In this document: positions 25,060 through 34,341 of the stretch, piece after piece | Layout: each line of letters begins with the position of its first letter | Position numbering within the stretch: the first letter of the stretch is position 1 | NCBI GenBank assembly: GCA_910588195.1 | Contig: CAJUPN010000014.1 | Coordinates: forward strand, 1 to 34,444 | Direction of reading: 5' to 3' | DNA length: 34,444 nucleotides | DNA from: an uncultured Bacilli bacterium | GTDB lineage: Bacteria > Bacillota_I > Bacilli_A > RF39 > UBA660 | The notes under the pieces: model-generated | Told to the model about the DNA's origin: nothing | The model's input: the letters and a program-made list of their open reading frames with translations, nothing else | Databases searched by the model: none | Position numbers and translations under genes: made by a program

Positions 25060-25091
25060 TTTTTAAATTTTAAAAAGGAAGGGAAAATTTT

Positions 25092-26486
25092 ATGAAATTA
25101 TATAATACATTAACTAAAAAAATTGAAGATTTTATTCCTCATAAAGAAGGGGAAGTTAAAATATATACTTGTGGACCAACTGTATACCATTATGCTCATA
25201 TAGGTAACATGCGTAATTATATAGGCCATGATGTTTTAGTTAGAACTTTAAAATACTTAGGTTTTGATGTTACTAGGGCTATGAATATAACTGATGTTGG
25301 ACATTTAACAAGTGATTCTGATTCTGGGGAAGATAAGATGGAAGTAGCTAAAAAAAGAGAAGGTAAAACTGCTTATGAAATAGCAGACTTCTATACTGAA
25401 GCTTTCTTTAAAGATTTTGATGTTCTTAATAATCTTAGACCAGATATAACAGAACGAGCAACTGCTAATATTGATATGTATATTAAGATGATAGAAAAGT
25501 TACTTGCTGATGATATTGCCTATAAAAGTGGTGGAAACATTTATTTTGATATATCCAAAGTTAATAATTATTATTGCTTAACTAATAGTCAAGAAGATAA
25601 TTTAGTAGTAGGAGCAAGAGAAGGAGTTTTATTTGACGAACATAAACGTAATCAATCAGATTTTGCTTTATGGTTTACAACTTCAAAATTCGAAAATCAT
25701 GAAATGTTATGGGATTCTCCATTTGGGGTAGGTTACCCAGGGTGGCACATTGAATGTTCAGGAATATCTATTAAATATTTAGGGGAATATTTAGACATTC
25801 ACGGTGGTGGTGTTGATAATATATTTCCTCATCATACTAATGAAATTGCTCAAAGTGAGGCATACCTTGGACATAAGTGGTGTAATTACTGGTTTCATAA
25901 CGAACATTTATTAGATGATACAGGGAAAATGAGTAAATCCCATGGAGAATTTCTTACGGTATCACTACTAATTGACAAAGGTTATGATCCTTTAAGTTTT
26001 AGATTCTTGTGCTTAAACAGTCATTATCGTAAACAGCTATTATTTTCTTACGAAGCTCTTAATCAAGCAGAAGCAACATTAAATAAATTAAGAAATAAAA
26101 TATCTAACATTGATAATGAAGGAAATTTAGATGAAACTAAGATTTCTACGTATAATGAACAATTTTCTAAATATTTAGAAAATGACTTAAATACAGCTAA
26201 CGCTATTTCTGTTTTATATGAATTATTAAAAGATAATGAAGTAAATGGCCATACTAAATTAGAATTAATAAAAAGGTTTGATCAAGTATTTGCTGTTGAT
26301 TTAATACAAGAAAAGAAAAAAACAGAAGCTCCAGAAGAGATTTTAAAGTTGATTGAAGCAAGAAATGAAGCTAAAAGAAAGAAGGATTTTGAACTTGCTG
26401 ATTCAATACGTGATGACTTATATAAAAAAGGAATCGAGCTAATAGACACAAGAGAGGGAACAACATACAAAATAGTTGGTGAATAA
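25092..26486 (+). CDS. cysS: Cysteinyl-tRNA synthetase
   Basis: It charges tRNA-Cys with cysteine. The 464-aa length is standard for the class I enzyme. The HIGH motif is HIGN at 36-39 and KMSKS is intact at 279-283. Zinc ligands include C27 (YTCGPTVY), the Cys in GWHIECSG, and residues of HHTNEIAQSE. The C-terminal helical DALR-type domain and anticodon-binding tail (EARNEAKRKKDFELADSIRD) are present. AAGGAAGGG precedes the ATG. A Cys-codon leader peptide lies just upstream. No serine acetyltransferase or RlmB partner follows, unlike in many Bacillota. Confidence 0.97.
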   Translation: MKLYNTLTKKIEDFIPHKEGEVKIYTCGPTVYHYAHIGNMRNYIGHDVLVRTLKYLGFDVTRAMNITDVGHLTSDSDSGEDKMEVAKKREGKTAYEIADFYTEAFFKDFDVLNNLRPDITERATANIDMYIKMIEKLLADDIAYKSGGNIYFDISKVNNYYCLTNSQEDNLVVGAREGVLFDEHKRNQSDFALWFTTSKFENHEMLWDSPFGVGYPGWHIECSGISIKYLGEYLDIHGGGVDNIFPHHTNEIAQSEAYLGHKWCNYWFHNEHLLDDTGKMSKSHGEFLTVSLLIDKGYDPLSFRFLCLNSHYRKQLLFSYEALNQAEATLNKLRNKISNIDNEGNLDETKISTYNEQFSKYLENDLNTANAISVLYELLKDNEVNGHTKLELIKRFDQVFAVDLIQEKKKTEAPEEILKLIEARNEAKRKKDFELADSIRDDLYKKGIELIDTREGTTYKIVGE

Positions 26487-26538
26487 ATTTAACACAATTT
26501 TCACAAGACTATAGTAAATTAAAGAAGGTGAACAAAAA

Positions 26539-27207
26539 ATGGATATAATAATTATATATTTATTAGTACTAATTATTCCAGCAATTGCCTCGTTCAATAT
26601 TAATTCAAATTATAAAAAATTCAAACAAATAGAATTAAATAAAAAAATTAGTGGATTTGAAGTTGCTAGAAAAATATTAGATGAAAATGGACTTGATAAC
26701 GTCTACATTATTGAAACACAAAGAGATTTAGGTGACTGCTATGATTCTGCAAGAAAAACAGTTAAGCTAAGTAAAGATGTGTTCCATGGAGAAACAATAG
26801 CTGCCGCTTCAATTGCTGCTCATGAATGTGGTCATGCAATTCAAGATAAGGAAGGATACTCTTGGATGAAAATACGTAGTGCAGTATTTCCAATAGTATC
26901 AATTTCTAATAAAATTGCCTATGTAACTCTTATACTTGGGTTAATATTTCAATATTCAGATTTAGTATTAGTTTCCGTTATATTAACAACAGCAAGTTTG
27001 CTTTTCCAACTAATTACTTTACCTGTCGAGTTTGATGCATCAGATCGTGCTTCAAAACTTTTAGAAGAACTAAAATTAGTTGATACTGATGAACTAGAGG
27101 GAACAAAGAAAATTTTAAAAAGTGCTGCTCTGACATATGTTGCAGGAGTGTTAACAACCATGTTACAAATGCTATATTATCTTATGTTATCGCGAAGCAA
27201 AGATTAA
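26539..27207 (+). CDS. YugP-type membrane zinc metallopeptidase
   Basis: A 222-aa membrane protein of the neutral zinc metallopeptidase (YugP) family. It has an N-terminal membrane helix (2-20), then the cytosolic or membrane-border catalytic HECGH at 95-99 in IAAHECGHAIQDKEG. Two central helices (about 115-155) and a C-terminal helix follow. The PVEFDASDRA motif after the helices is a family hallmark and probably gives the third zinc ligand (Glu). Substrate unknown. It lies 52 bases after cysS with an AAGAAGGTG ribosome site and may be co-transcribed. Confidence 0.9.
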   Translation: MDIIIIYLLVLIIPAIASFNINSNYKKFKQIELNKKISGFEVARKILDENGLDNVYIIETQRDLGDCYDSARKTVKLSKDVFHGETIAAASIAAHECGHAIQDKEGYSWMKIRSAVFPIVSISNKIAYVTLILGLIFQYSDLVLVSVILTTASLLFQLITLPVEFDASDRASKLLEELKLVDTDELEGTKKILKSAALTYVAGVLTTMLQMLYYLMLSRSKD

Positions 27208-27236
27208 AGAAGAATAAATTCTTCTTTTATTTTTTT
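27206..27236 (+). terminator. Rho-independent terminator
   Basis: AAAGAAGAAT/ATTCTTCTTT stem starting at the stop codon, then a T run. Confidence 0.8.
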
Positions 27237-27244
27237 CTAGATAT

Positions 27245-27253
27245 TGCTATAAT
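27245..27253 (+). promoter_or_regulatory. Extended -10 promoter
   Basis: TGC-TATAAT, 20 bases before the ATG at 27274. Confidence 0.5.
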
Positions 27254-27273
27254 AAATAACTAAGGAAGTGAAT

Positions 27274-28791
27274 ATGATGACATTAGAAGAAATTTTACAA
27301 AGTGATATCTTAATTAGTTTTGAATTACTTAAAGAAAATGGTATAACTCTTGAATACATTAAACAAAACTATAATGTAGTAGGTAATATCAATCCCAAAA
27401 GAATGATAGAAATATTAAAAGTATATGAGAGTATTTATAAAAGTAAAAAACTTAAACCAGATAATAATCTAGTATTCATGTTATTTTTTGAGTTTGTTAA
27501 AACATGTGATTTTGAATCAGCATATCAATATGTTAAATACTTATATGCTAATGAACCCCATTATGAATGTGATTATGGTACATATTTAATACTACTTCAA
27601 GAACTTGTAGAAAATCCAGAAAGAATATACATAGATAATATTTTTGTTGATAGATTTGATATGCGTTTTGGAAATACTAAACATCAAAATAGTATTAGAG
27701 AAGCTATAAAAAAGAGAGATTTTGATAAAGCTGATAAAATATTTAAAGGACTTTATGCAAGACCATTAAATACATCAGAAATTATTATTAGTATATTATT
27801 AAAATCTATAATTCGAAAAAGAAAAGAAACAGCCATTAATTGTATTGAAGAAGATGACTATGTAGGATTTAAACAATATTTAGATTCTAAAACAAATAAA
27901 GAAGGGGTCAGTTTAGTTCAAGATTATTTATATTATTTATGGTGTGATGTAATTGAAGGATATGATTTACTTGAACCTTCAGAATTACCAAAGATGTATA
28001 ATATTTATGATGCAGTGAAAGCTAATGATTTAGAGACTGTAGGAAAAATAGCAAATGAAGAGGTAACATCTTTATTGGCGAAAAAAATAATCGATACTAA
28101 TCAAGCCAATATAGAAGGAGATTACTCTGGTAAATTAAGAAGAAATTTAGATAATTTATTAGAAGATCTTTATAGTTTTATCTGTAATCGTGATTTTAAA
28201 TCAATTGAAGATTTGATTGTTAATTATCTTGAATCAATAAATCGTGACTTTTGGATTTTCTATATCCTAAATATTTTTGATGAATTAAAAGGAGAAATAG
28301 ATACTTTAGACGAAGAAAATCTTACTTTAAGAATTGCCGATATATTTGATCTTTTAGTAGAGATATCTAGAAAATTAACTAAGGACGGAGAAAATATATT
28401 AATTAAAAAGTACATGGCTTCAACTAAAAATACAAGTCAATTTTATGAAACTGGAGACATAGACTATAATTATGGTATAGAAGGTATATCAGAAATTATT
28501 TCTAGTATAAATGATAAAACAATTGATTATGAAAAATATGCTGACAAAGATTACTACAGTGAGGATGACTTATTTACTTTGGCAATCATAGCACGTGAAA
28601 ATTATCGTCTTTCTAATAAAGAAATAGGAAACACAATAATAAAAATATTAAAGTCTTTAATTGAAGAAAATGAAATAGACTCAAAAGAACTTAAGCAATT
28701 TATTGAAGCAATAGAATTAAATAAAGATACTTTAAAAGGAAGAAAAAGTATAGCTTTTAAAGATGAAGTTAAAAAACTAATAAGAGACTAA
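27274..28791 (+). CDS. Helical-repeat (TPR/solenoid-like) protein of unknown function
   Basis: A 505-aa cytosolic protein, predicted almost wholly alpha-helical. Recurrent units such as CDFESAYQYVKYLYAN, RDFDKADKIFKGLYARP, DDYVGFKQYLDSKTN, NDLETVGKIANEE and RDFKSIEDLIVNYLES share a D-(F/L)-x-x-(A/V) helix pattern, suggesting a TPR-like or solenoid scaffold for protein binding. No enzyme motif or membrane segment. The ATG at 27274 (or the next, 27277) fits AAGGAAG; a GTG at 27268 overlaps that site and is less likely. Family unknown. Confidence 0.65.
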   Translation: MMTLEEILQSDILISFELLKENGITLEYIKQNYNVVGNINPKRMIEILKVYESIYKSKKLKPDNNLVFMLFFEFVKTCDFESAYQYVKYLYANEPHYECDYGTYLILLQELVENPERIYIDNIFVDRFDMRFGNTKHQNSIREAIKKRDFDKADKIFKGLYARPLNTSEIIISILLKSIIRKRKETAINCIEEDDYVGFKQYLDSKTNKEGVSLVQDYLYYLWCDVIEGYDLLEPSELPKMYNIYDAVKANDLETVGKIANEEVTSLLAKKIIDTNQANIEGDYSGKLRRNLDNLLEDLYSFICNRDFKSIEDLIVNYLESINRDFWIFYILNIFDELKGEIDTLDEENLTLRIADIFDLLVEISRKLTKDGENILIKKYMASTKNTSQFYETGDIDYNYGIEGISEIISSINDKTIDYEKYADKDYYSEDDLFTLAIIARENYRLSNKEIGNTIIKILKSLIEENEIDSKELKQFIEAIELNKDTLKGRKSIAFKDEVKKLIRD

Positions 28792-28802
28792 GTCTCTTTT
28801 TT
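28782..28802 (+). terminator. Rho-independent terminator
   Basis: AAGAGA/TCTCTT stem around the stop codon, followed by a T run. Confidence 0.75.
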
Positions 28803-28892
28803 AGTTTCATATAAAATCAAAATTTTATAAGTAAAAAACATGTAAAAATATTAAATTATATACACCAATTACAACGTATATAGTAACATTAT

Positions 28893-28901
28893 TGATATAA
28901 T
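28893..28901 (+). promoter_or_regulatory. Extended -10 promoter of the BspA-like pseudogene
   Basis: TGA-TATAAT, 34 bases before the ATG at 28935; no strong -35. Confidence 0.45.
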
Positions 28902-28934
28902 ATAACTATAATTAGCATGTTTGAGGTAGTAGTT

Positions 28935-30771
28935 ATGAATAAAAGAAGAAGTCTAATATTTATATTAATTGTTTTTTAAATTTTAGGTTTTGCAAGCATA
29001 ACAACCACACTTGTTATAAATGAAGTATTAAATATCGGAGAAAACACTGATGACTTTAAAATAATATTTACAAGTGCCAAGTTAGATGGAAGAAAGAGAA
29101 ATGATTTTATTTCAGAAGATAAAAAGCATATAGAGTTTATTTCAAATGAATTAAAAGAAATAGATGATGAAACAAGATTAGTATATGAAGTAACAAATAC
29201 AAGTAGGAATTATGATGCCGAAGTGCATATAGAATGTGAATCGGGAAGTAATGAATATATCCAGTTTCAGTATTCACCATATGAAATGGAAGTACTTGCA
29301 GGAGAGACTAAGACAGGAACTTTAAAAGCCTCAATGTTAAAATTAGTAGATGAAGAAAGAGAAATACCTATAACATGTGAAATAGTAGCAGAAGCAAAAG
29401 AAAGAGAAACATTAGGAGATGAATACTTTGAACCATTTTCGAAAAGTGGAATGTTAATGAAAGCTCCAGCTAAGAATAATCAAAGTGAAGATGCGAAGTT
29501 TTGGAAATATCGATATAACATATCAGAGGTAATATTTGAAAATAAATTAATACCACATGAAACAAGTGAAGGATTAATATTTGATGTATCAAGTAATCAA
29601 GATAAAAGTGTAATGGCATATTTGATACTAAGAGAAGATAAAATAAATAAAACAACTGATTTATATGGAAATGTAGTAACAGATAATGATGATTCATATA
29701 CTTTATATATTCAATCAGATACTGGAGTATTTGCAAACATTGATAGTGGTTCCTTATTTGATAGTTTTTATAATTTAAAAAATATAGCTAATATGCAATA
29801 CTTTGATACATCATACACTACAAATATGGCTTCTATGTTTAATGATTGTCTTTCCATAAAAGTTATAGATGTATCAAATTTTGATACAAGCAAAGTAACT
29901 AATATGTCTAATATGTTCAGAGCTGGAAATGGTTTTTCTGCTATAGACAGAGAACTTTTGGAAATAATAGGTTTAGAGAATTTTGATACAAATAAAGTAA
30001 CTAACATGTCGGGTATGTTTATAAGTATAACAAAAGCTATCACTCTAGATGTAACAAACTTTGATACAAGTAATATAACAGATATGGCACACATGATTAG
30101 ATAACTTAGAAGTTAAAAATTTTAATATAAACAATGTAAAAAATCTAAATTCTATATTTTATGGCTGTGAAAGTTTAAAAAATATAGATATTTCATCATG
30201 GAATACAACAAAAGTGCAAAACATGGAAAGAATGTTTTGGGGATGTCGCAATTTAGAAGAAATTAATGTTTCAAATTGGGATACCTCAAGTGCAACAAGT
30301 ATGTATGGTATTTTGGCTTACTGTGAAAAGCTTTCAACTATTGATGTTTCAAACTGGGATACTTCAAAAGTAACTGACTTATCAAGTATGTTTGCTTATT
30401 GTAGAGGACTTACAACTCTAGATGTTTCCAACTTTAATACCAGTAGTGCTACAACAATGAGAGGAATGTTTGCAGAATGCAATATATTGTCTAATTTGAA
30501 TTTAGAAAACTTTGATACAACTAATGTTACAAATTTACAAGCGTTTGTTTCTGGTTGTCATAATTTAACAGCAACTATTACAATAAGAGGAACAAACTGT
30601 ACTGAATTTAAAGAAACACTTGGTTGGTCTAATATTTTCAACTCAACCTCTGTTTATAGTGGTACTAAATTTACTGTTAATTATACAAGTGACGCATCAT
30701 CTTTAGTAGATGAAATGATCGCAACAAAAAGTGAATCATCAAATGTTATAAAGGGTGCTCTAGTAGCATAA
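28935..30771 (+). pseudogene. BspA-type repeat surface protein, broken by a stop and a frameshift
   Basis: The reading frame starts at ATG 28935 as a signal-peptide-like segment (MNKRRSLIFILIVF), hits TAA at 28977-28979, and continues in the same frame as ILGFASITTTLVINEVLNIG, which matches the signal region of the paralog at 32578. The shared N-terminal module follows (TSRNYDAEVHIEC, ERETLGDEY), then BspA/DUF285 repeats of the NFDTSNVTNMSNMF type. Near 30097-30104 the frame ends and the repeats continue in the next frame (LDNLEVKNFNINNV from 30097) to a stop at 30769. Either lesion alone would break the protein. An intact gene would give about 610 residues of secreted adhesin. ORF fragments 29223-30104 and 30214-30771 are its remains. 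Assembly error is possible but would have to occur twice. Confidence 0.85.
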
Positions 30772-30794
30772 ACGACTAATACTAGTCGTTTTTT
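30770..30794 (+). terminator. Rho-independent terminator
   Basis: AAACGACTA/TAGTCGTTT stem with an ATAC loop and T run, starting at the stop codon. Confidence 0.85.
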
Positions 30795-30886
30795 ATATAA
30801 CCAATTATTTTGGGAATACTATAAATGATGAAATATATTTAAAAATATAATTATTTTTGATAAGATATTATTAGAGAAGGTGTAAT

Positions 30887-32425
30887 ATGAAAAATATAAA
30901 TAAATTTATTAACAGAAATAGAACACTAATACTAAGAATTATTGCTGTCTTAATTCTTATAATTTTGGTTTTATTTGTATTCAAATTTATAAGTATGTTT
31001 GCTCGTCCAACAACTGACCCAGAATTAACAACATCATTCTTTATAAAAAACAAAGATGATAAATATGCTATGTTTAACGATTCGGGAAAAAAATTAACTG
31101 ATTTTATATATAGCTCAGTTGAATCAATTTACAATGGAGCAGTTAAAGTAAAAGATGAAAATGATAAAGTAGCTATTTTAAATGAAAAAGGAAAATATAT
31201 TGTAAAACCAGGGAAGTATAAAACAATTATACAAAATGGTGGAATATTCAAAGTAGAAGAAAAAGAAAATGTCTTTAGTCTTTTAAATTCTAAAGGTAAA
31301 AAAATAATAAATTCTAAAAACTTTGATATAAAATCAAATTCATATCTTTATTCAGCAACTATAGTTTTAAACAAAGATAAATATGATATATATTCTTATA
31401 CAGGTAAAAAAATATACTCATTTAAAGTAAACAAAGATAAAAAAGATGGTGAAGAGATAGCTCCAACTGCTAGTAATTTTAAGGAATATGTTTCTGTGTT
31501 TTATGATGGCTTAACAGTGATTTTTAATGCCAATACTGGAAAAATTATAAAAAAGATAAAAGACAGTGAACAATATTGTATTAATAATATTACTGAAGAT
31601 GGAAGTATAATGGCTCTTAATACTTGTATAACTTGGTATGAAAAGTCTGATGATGTAAAATCAAAGTTACTAATTAATGGAAAGTTAAAGGACAAGGATG
31701 GGGAATGTGATGCAATTGGTCTTAATGGAGAAAATCTAGTTTGTACAAAAAATGAAGTTACACATCTTTTAGATAAAAAATTAAATATAGTAAATTCGGA
31801 TTTAAGTATGATGACTTATAAGGATGCCAAAAATTATGCTCTTAAATCTGGAAATGATGTTCATATTTTAAAAAATAATAAAGTTTTAAAGAAGATTGAT
31901 AATGCAGTTCTTTCTGATCGTGGTTACACTGAATACGGAATATATCTAATCTATAAAGATAATGAATTCATATTCTATGATTACAAAGGTAAAGAATTAT
32001 ACGATAAAAAGTATAAAAAAGCCATAACTTTTGACAGTAATGGACTTGCACGTGTTAGTGAAGATGGTGAAAACTATTACTTTATTAACACTAAAGGTAA
32101 AAAAGTAAGTGATTACATTGATGCATCTTATCAAATTGGAGAATACTATATTGTTACAAAAGACAATAAAAAAGGAATAATGACAAAAGATGGTTCAGTA
32201 ATTATTGATGTTATATATGAAAGTGCAGAAATAAAAGTCGTTAATGATGATTTGTTTGCCTTCCTAAAAAAAGGTGATGACTATATGTTAATAAATCTTA
32301 AAACTAAGAAAGAAACCTTAAAGATAAATGTCATCCCAGCTTTCTTTGACCACTACTTAAAAGTAGATAAAGATGGGAAGTCAATCTACTATACTTATAA
32401 TGGTAAAAAGTTATACGAAGAATAA
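30887..32425 (+). CDS. Membrane-anchored WG-repeat-like protein
   Basis: A 512-aa protein with a basic cytosolic N-terminus, one membrane helix (about residues 14-38, LILRIIAVLILIILVLFVFKF) and a long extracellular part. That part repeats a beta unit of about 40-50 residues typical of WG/KWG-repeat proteins: DKYAMFNDSGKKLTDFIYSS, DKVAILNEKGKYIVKP, NVFSLLNSKGKKIINSKN, NKKGIMTKDGSVIIDVIYES. WG-repeat proteins are usually cell-surface and of unknown role. GAGAAGGTG lies before the ATG. It interrupts the run of modular surface genes and has its own terminator. Confidence 0.75.
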   Translation: MKNINKFINRNRTLILRIIAVLILIILVLFVFKFISMFARPTTDPELTTSFFIKNKDDKYAMFNDSGKKLTDFIYSSVESIYNGAVKVKDENDKVAILNEKGKYIVKPGKYKTIIQNGGIFKVEEKENVFSLLNSKGKKIINSKNFDIKSNSYLYSATIVLNKDKYDIYSYTGKKIYSFKVNKDKKDGEEIAPTASNFKEYVSVFYDGLTVIFNANTGKIIKKIKDSEQYCINNITEDGSIMALNTCITWYEKSDDVKSKLLINGKLKDKDGECDAIGLNGENLVCTKNEVTHLLDKKLNIVNSDLSMMTYKDAKNYALKSGNDVHILKNNKVLKKIDNAVLSDRGYTEYGIYLIYKDNEFIFYDYKGKELYDKKYKKAITFDSNGLARVSEDGENYYFINTKGKKVSDYIDASYQIGEYYIVTKDNKKGIMTKDGSVIIDVIYESAEIKVVNDDLFAFLKKGDDYMLINLKTKKETLKINVIPAFFDHYLKVDKDGKSIYYTYNGKKLYEE

Positions 32426-32433
32426 GATTTGAT

Positions 32434-32463
32434 AGTGAATACATAAAATGTATTTCACTTTTT
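32434..32463 (+). terminator. Rho-independent terminator
   Basis: AGTGAATACAT pairs with ATGTATTTCACT (one bulge) around AAA, then five Ts. Confidence 0.75.
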
Positions 32464-32523
32464 ATTTGGAATAATATTTGACAAATAAAAGATTGATATA
32501 ATGAAAATAAATAATAGATAGCA

Positions 32524-32552
32524 TTGCTCAATATCATAAAATAAGTTATAAT
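32524..32552 (+). promoter_or_regulatory. Promoter of the FGE-domain surface gene
   Basis: TTGCTC, 17-base spacer, TATAAT (32547-32552), 25 bases before the ATG. A second candidate, TGA-TATAAT at 32494-32502, has TTGACA only 13 bases upstream. Confidence 0.6.
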
Positions 32553-32577
32553 AACTTTAGAATAAGAGGACCATTTA

Positions 32578-34332
32578 ATGAAGAAAAGAAACATAATGAT
32601 ATTAATGATTTTATTAGTAATCGGATTTGCAGCCGTAAGCACAACACTTGTTATAAATGGAACATTAAACATTGGATATAATGAAGAAAACTTTTCATCA
32701 AGTGTAGTATATACGAGAGCAGAAACAGAAGATGGAACAGCAGAGATAAATCAAGATGATAAAAATATAACATTTGAAACAAATAAGTTAGAGAATGTTA
32801 ATGAAACAGCTACATTAGAGTTTGATGTAACAAATAAGAGTAGAAATTATGATGCTGAAGTTACAATCAAATGTGGATTAAAAGAAGACTTCAAAAGTTT
32901 TAGTGAGTACTTAGATATAACAATGAGTTTAGAAAGTCCATTTGAATTAATATCCAGTGAAACAAAAACTGGTAGATTAGTTGTAACATTAAAAAAGGCC
33001 TATGATAAAGACTTAGAAACAACAGCAGAGATAGAATGTGAGTTAGTAGCAGAACCATTAGAAAGAGACACATTAGGTGATGAATATGTGCTTGTCTATG
33101 AAGATCCAATCTTAAATGGAGCAGATCCAGTAATAAAAGAAAATTTAGTTCCAGTAACTATAGCAGACAATGGAGAAGTAACCTATGCTAACACGCAAAA
33201 GAAGTGGTATAGTTATGAAAATAAAGAATGGGCGAATGCAGTAATACTTGTTGATAGTCCATCAAAAGAGTATCATGAAGGTAATATCATATTAGAAAGT
33301 GATATCGAATCATACTTTGTATGGATACCAAGATATAGATATCAAATATTTGATGAAGGAAACTATACAACATATATAGAAAGTAAACCTTCAACAAGTA
33401 TAGCAAAGGAAATCCAAATAGAGTTTGAATCAAATAGTATTGAATCATCTACTGGAACATCTAAAGGAGAATGGTTAACCCATCCAGCCTTCACCAACTT
33501 TGATGTAAGTGGGTTTTGGGTAGGAAAGTATGAAACAGGATATGAAGGAGCAACAACCACTGAAGAAGCTCAAGTAAATGAAGAAAATTTAAATAAAGTA
33601 ATAATTAAACCAAATACATACTCATGGAGAGGATTAACAGTAAGTAATATGTTTAAAACAGCATATAATTATAATCGAGAATTAGATTCACATATGATGA
33701 AAAATACAGAATGGGGAGCAGTAGCATACTTGTCACATTCCAAGTATGGAATCAATACAGAAGTAAGAATTAATAATAATTCAAATTACTTAACAGGTTA
33801 TGCGGCAGTTGATGGAACAGATCAAAGTAGTTATCCAGGGACATCTGGAACAGATTCGACAAAGACTCTACCATATAATACAGAAACAGGATATAAGGCA
33901 AGTACCACAGGTAACATAACTGGAATATATGATATGTCAGGTGGAGCTTGGGAGTATGTAGCTGGCTATATGCCAAGTTCTAGTGATGCATCAGGATTTA
34001 CTTCAACTGAACTCAACACATATTCAAAATATTTAGATTTATATCAAGATAATTCAACATTAACTTCATATAACAATAGAAAACTAGGAGATGCAACTGG
34101 AGAACTAGGACCATTCTATTTCTACACCGATAAAGATAATAATAAGCGACATCGTAATAATTGGTACAGTGACAGTTCAGTCTTCGTAGCCTCTTTTGTC
34201 CCTTGGTTCCTTCGAGGCGGCAATCACGACGCTAGTGCTCTTGCTGGTCAGTTTAACTTTGATAGGGGCACTGGTGGTGTCTACACTAGCGATGGATTTC
34301 GTCTTGTTTTAACACCACAAACTAAGAATTGA
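32578..34332 (+). CDS. Secreted modular protein with FGE-sulfatase/C-type-lectin-fold domain; likely diversity target
   Basis: A 584-aa exported protein. Residues 1-30 form a signal segment ending in VSTTLVINGTLNIG. A beta-rich module (about 35-180) is shared with the pseudogene at 28935 (KSRNYDAEVTIKC, ERDTLGDEY). From about residue 235 the protein is an FGE-sulfatase-type domain: YFVWIPRYRYQIF, GFWVGKYETGYEG, NTEWGAVAYLSHSKYG, GNITGIYDMSGGAWEYV. It ends in PWFLRGGN...GFRLVL. That C-terminal layout is the scaffold used by target proteins of diversity-generating retroelements, where the last ~30-50 residues form the variable ligand-binding face. The coding DNA of that part differs sharply in composition from the rest. 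AGAGGA precedes the ATG, and the next paralog starts 9 bases after the TGA stop. Confidence 0.88.
   Translation: MKKRNIMILMILLVIGFAAVSTTLVINGTLNIGYNEENFSSSVVYTRAETEDGTAEINQDDKNITFETNKLENVNETATLEFDVTNKSRNYDAEVTIKCGLKEDFKSFSEYLDITMSLESPFELISSETKTGRLVVTLKKAYDKDLETTAEIECELVAEPLERDTLGDEYVLVYEDPILNGADPVIKENLVPVTIADNGEVTYANTQKKWYSYENKEWANAVILVDSPSKEYHEGNIILESDIESYFVWIPRYRYQIFDEGNYTTYIESKPSTSIAKEIQIEFESNSIESSTGTSKGEWLTHPAFTNFDVSGFWVGKYETGYEGATTTEEAQVNEENLNKVIIKPNTYSWRGLTVSNMFKTAYNYNRELDSHMMKNTEWGAVAYLSHSKYGINTEVRINNNSNYLTGYAAVDGTDQSSYPGTSGTDSTKTLPYNTETGYKASTTGNITGIYDMSGGAWEYVAGYMPSSSDASGFTSTELNTYSKYLDLYQDNSTLTSYNNRKLGDATGELGPFYFYTDKDNNKRHRNNWYSDSSVFVASFVPWFLRGGNHDASALAGQFNFDRGTGGVYTSDGFRLVLTPQTKN
34160..34320 (+). 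other. Candidate variable region (VR) of a diversity-generating retroelement
   Basis: In 34201-34260 A is about 15 % and G+C about 52 %, against about 47 % A and 17 % G+C in 34021-34080 of the same gene. From the WFLRGG motif to GFRL nearly every codon ends in C or T (cac, gac, gct, agt, gct, ctt, gct, then ggc, act, ggt, tac, act, agc, gat), as expected if AAC/AAT codons of a template were mutated at A. Arg codons also switch from AGA to CGA/CGT. Boundaries are approximate. No template repeat or reverse transcriptase is in the window. Confidence 0.65.
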
Positions 34333-34341
34333 GGAATTTTA

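Noticed and set aside
28935..28985. Phase variation by slippage in the T6 tract near the nonsense codon
   Set aside because: The frame is the same on both sides of the stop, so slippage would break rather than restore it.
29223..30104. Independent gene starting at 29223
   Set aside because: The start codon lies in the middle of a conserved module whose upstream part, in the same frame, matches the paralog's signal region back to 28935.
30214..30771. Independent BspA-repeat gene starting at 30214
   Set aside because: No ribosome site, and the repeat pattern continues upstream in the same frame from 30097, so it is the 3' part of the frameshifted gene.
32478..32502. TTGACA...TATAAT promoter at 32478-32502
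   Set aside because: The spacer is only 13 bases; the TTGCTC-17-TATAAT pair closer to the gene is better, although the extended -10 may still work.
33855..33864. 0A-like box TTCGACAAAG (and TTGTCGAAG at 1852-1860)
   Set aside because: Both lie inside coding sequence and are isolated, so probably chance.
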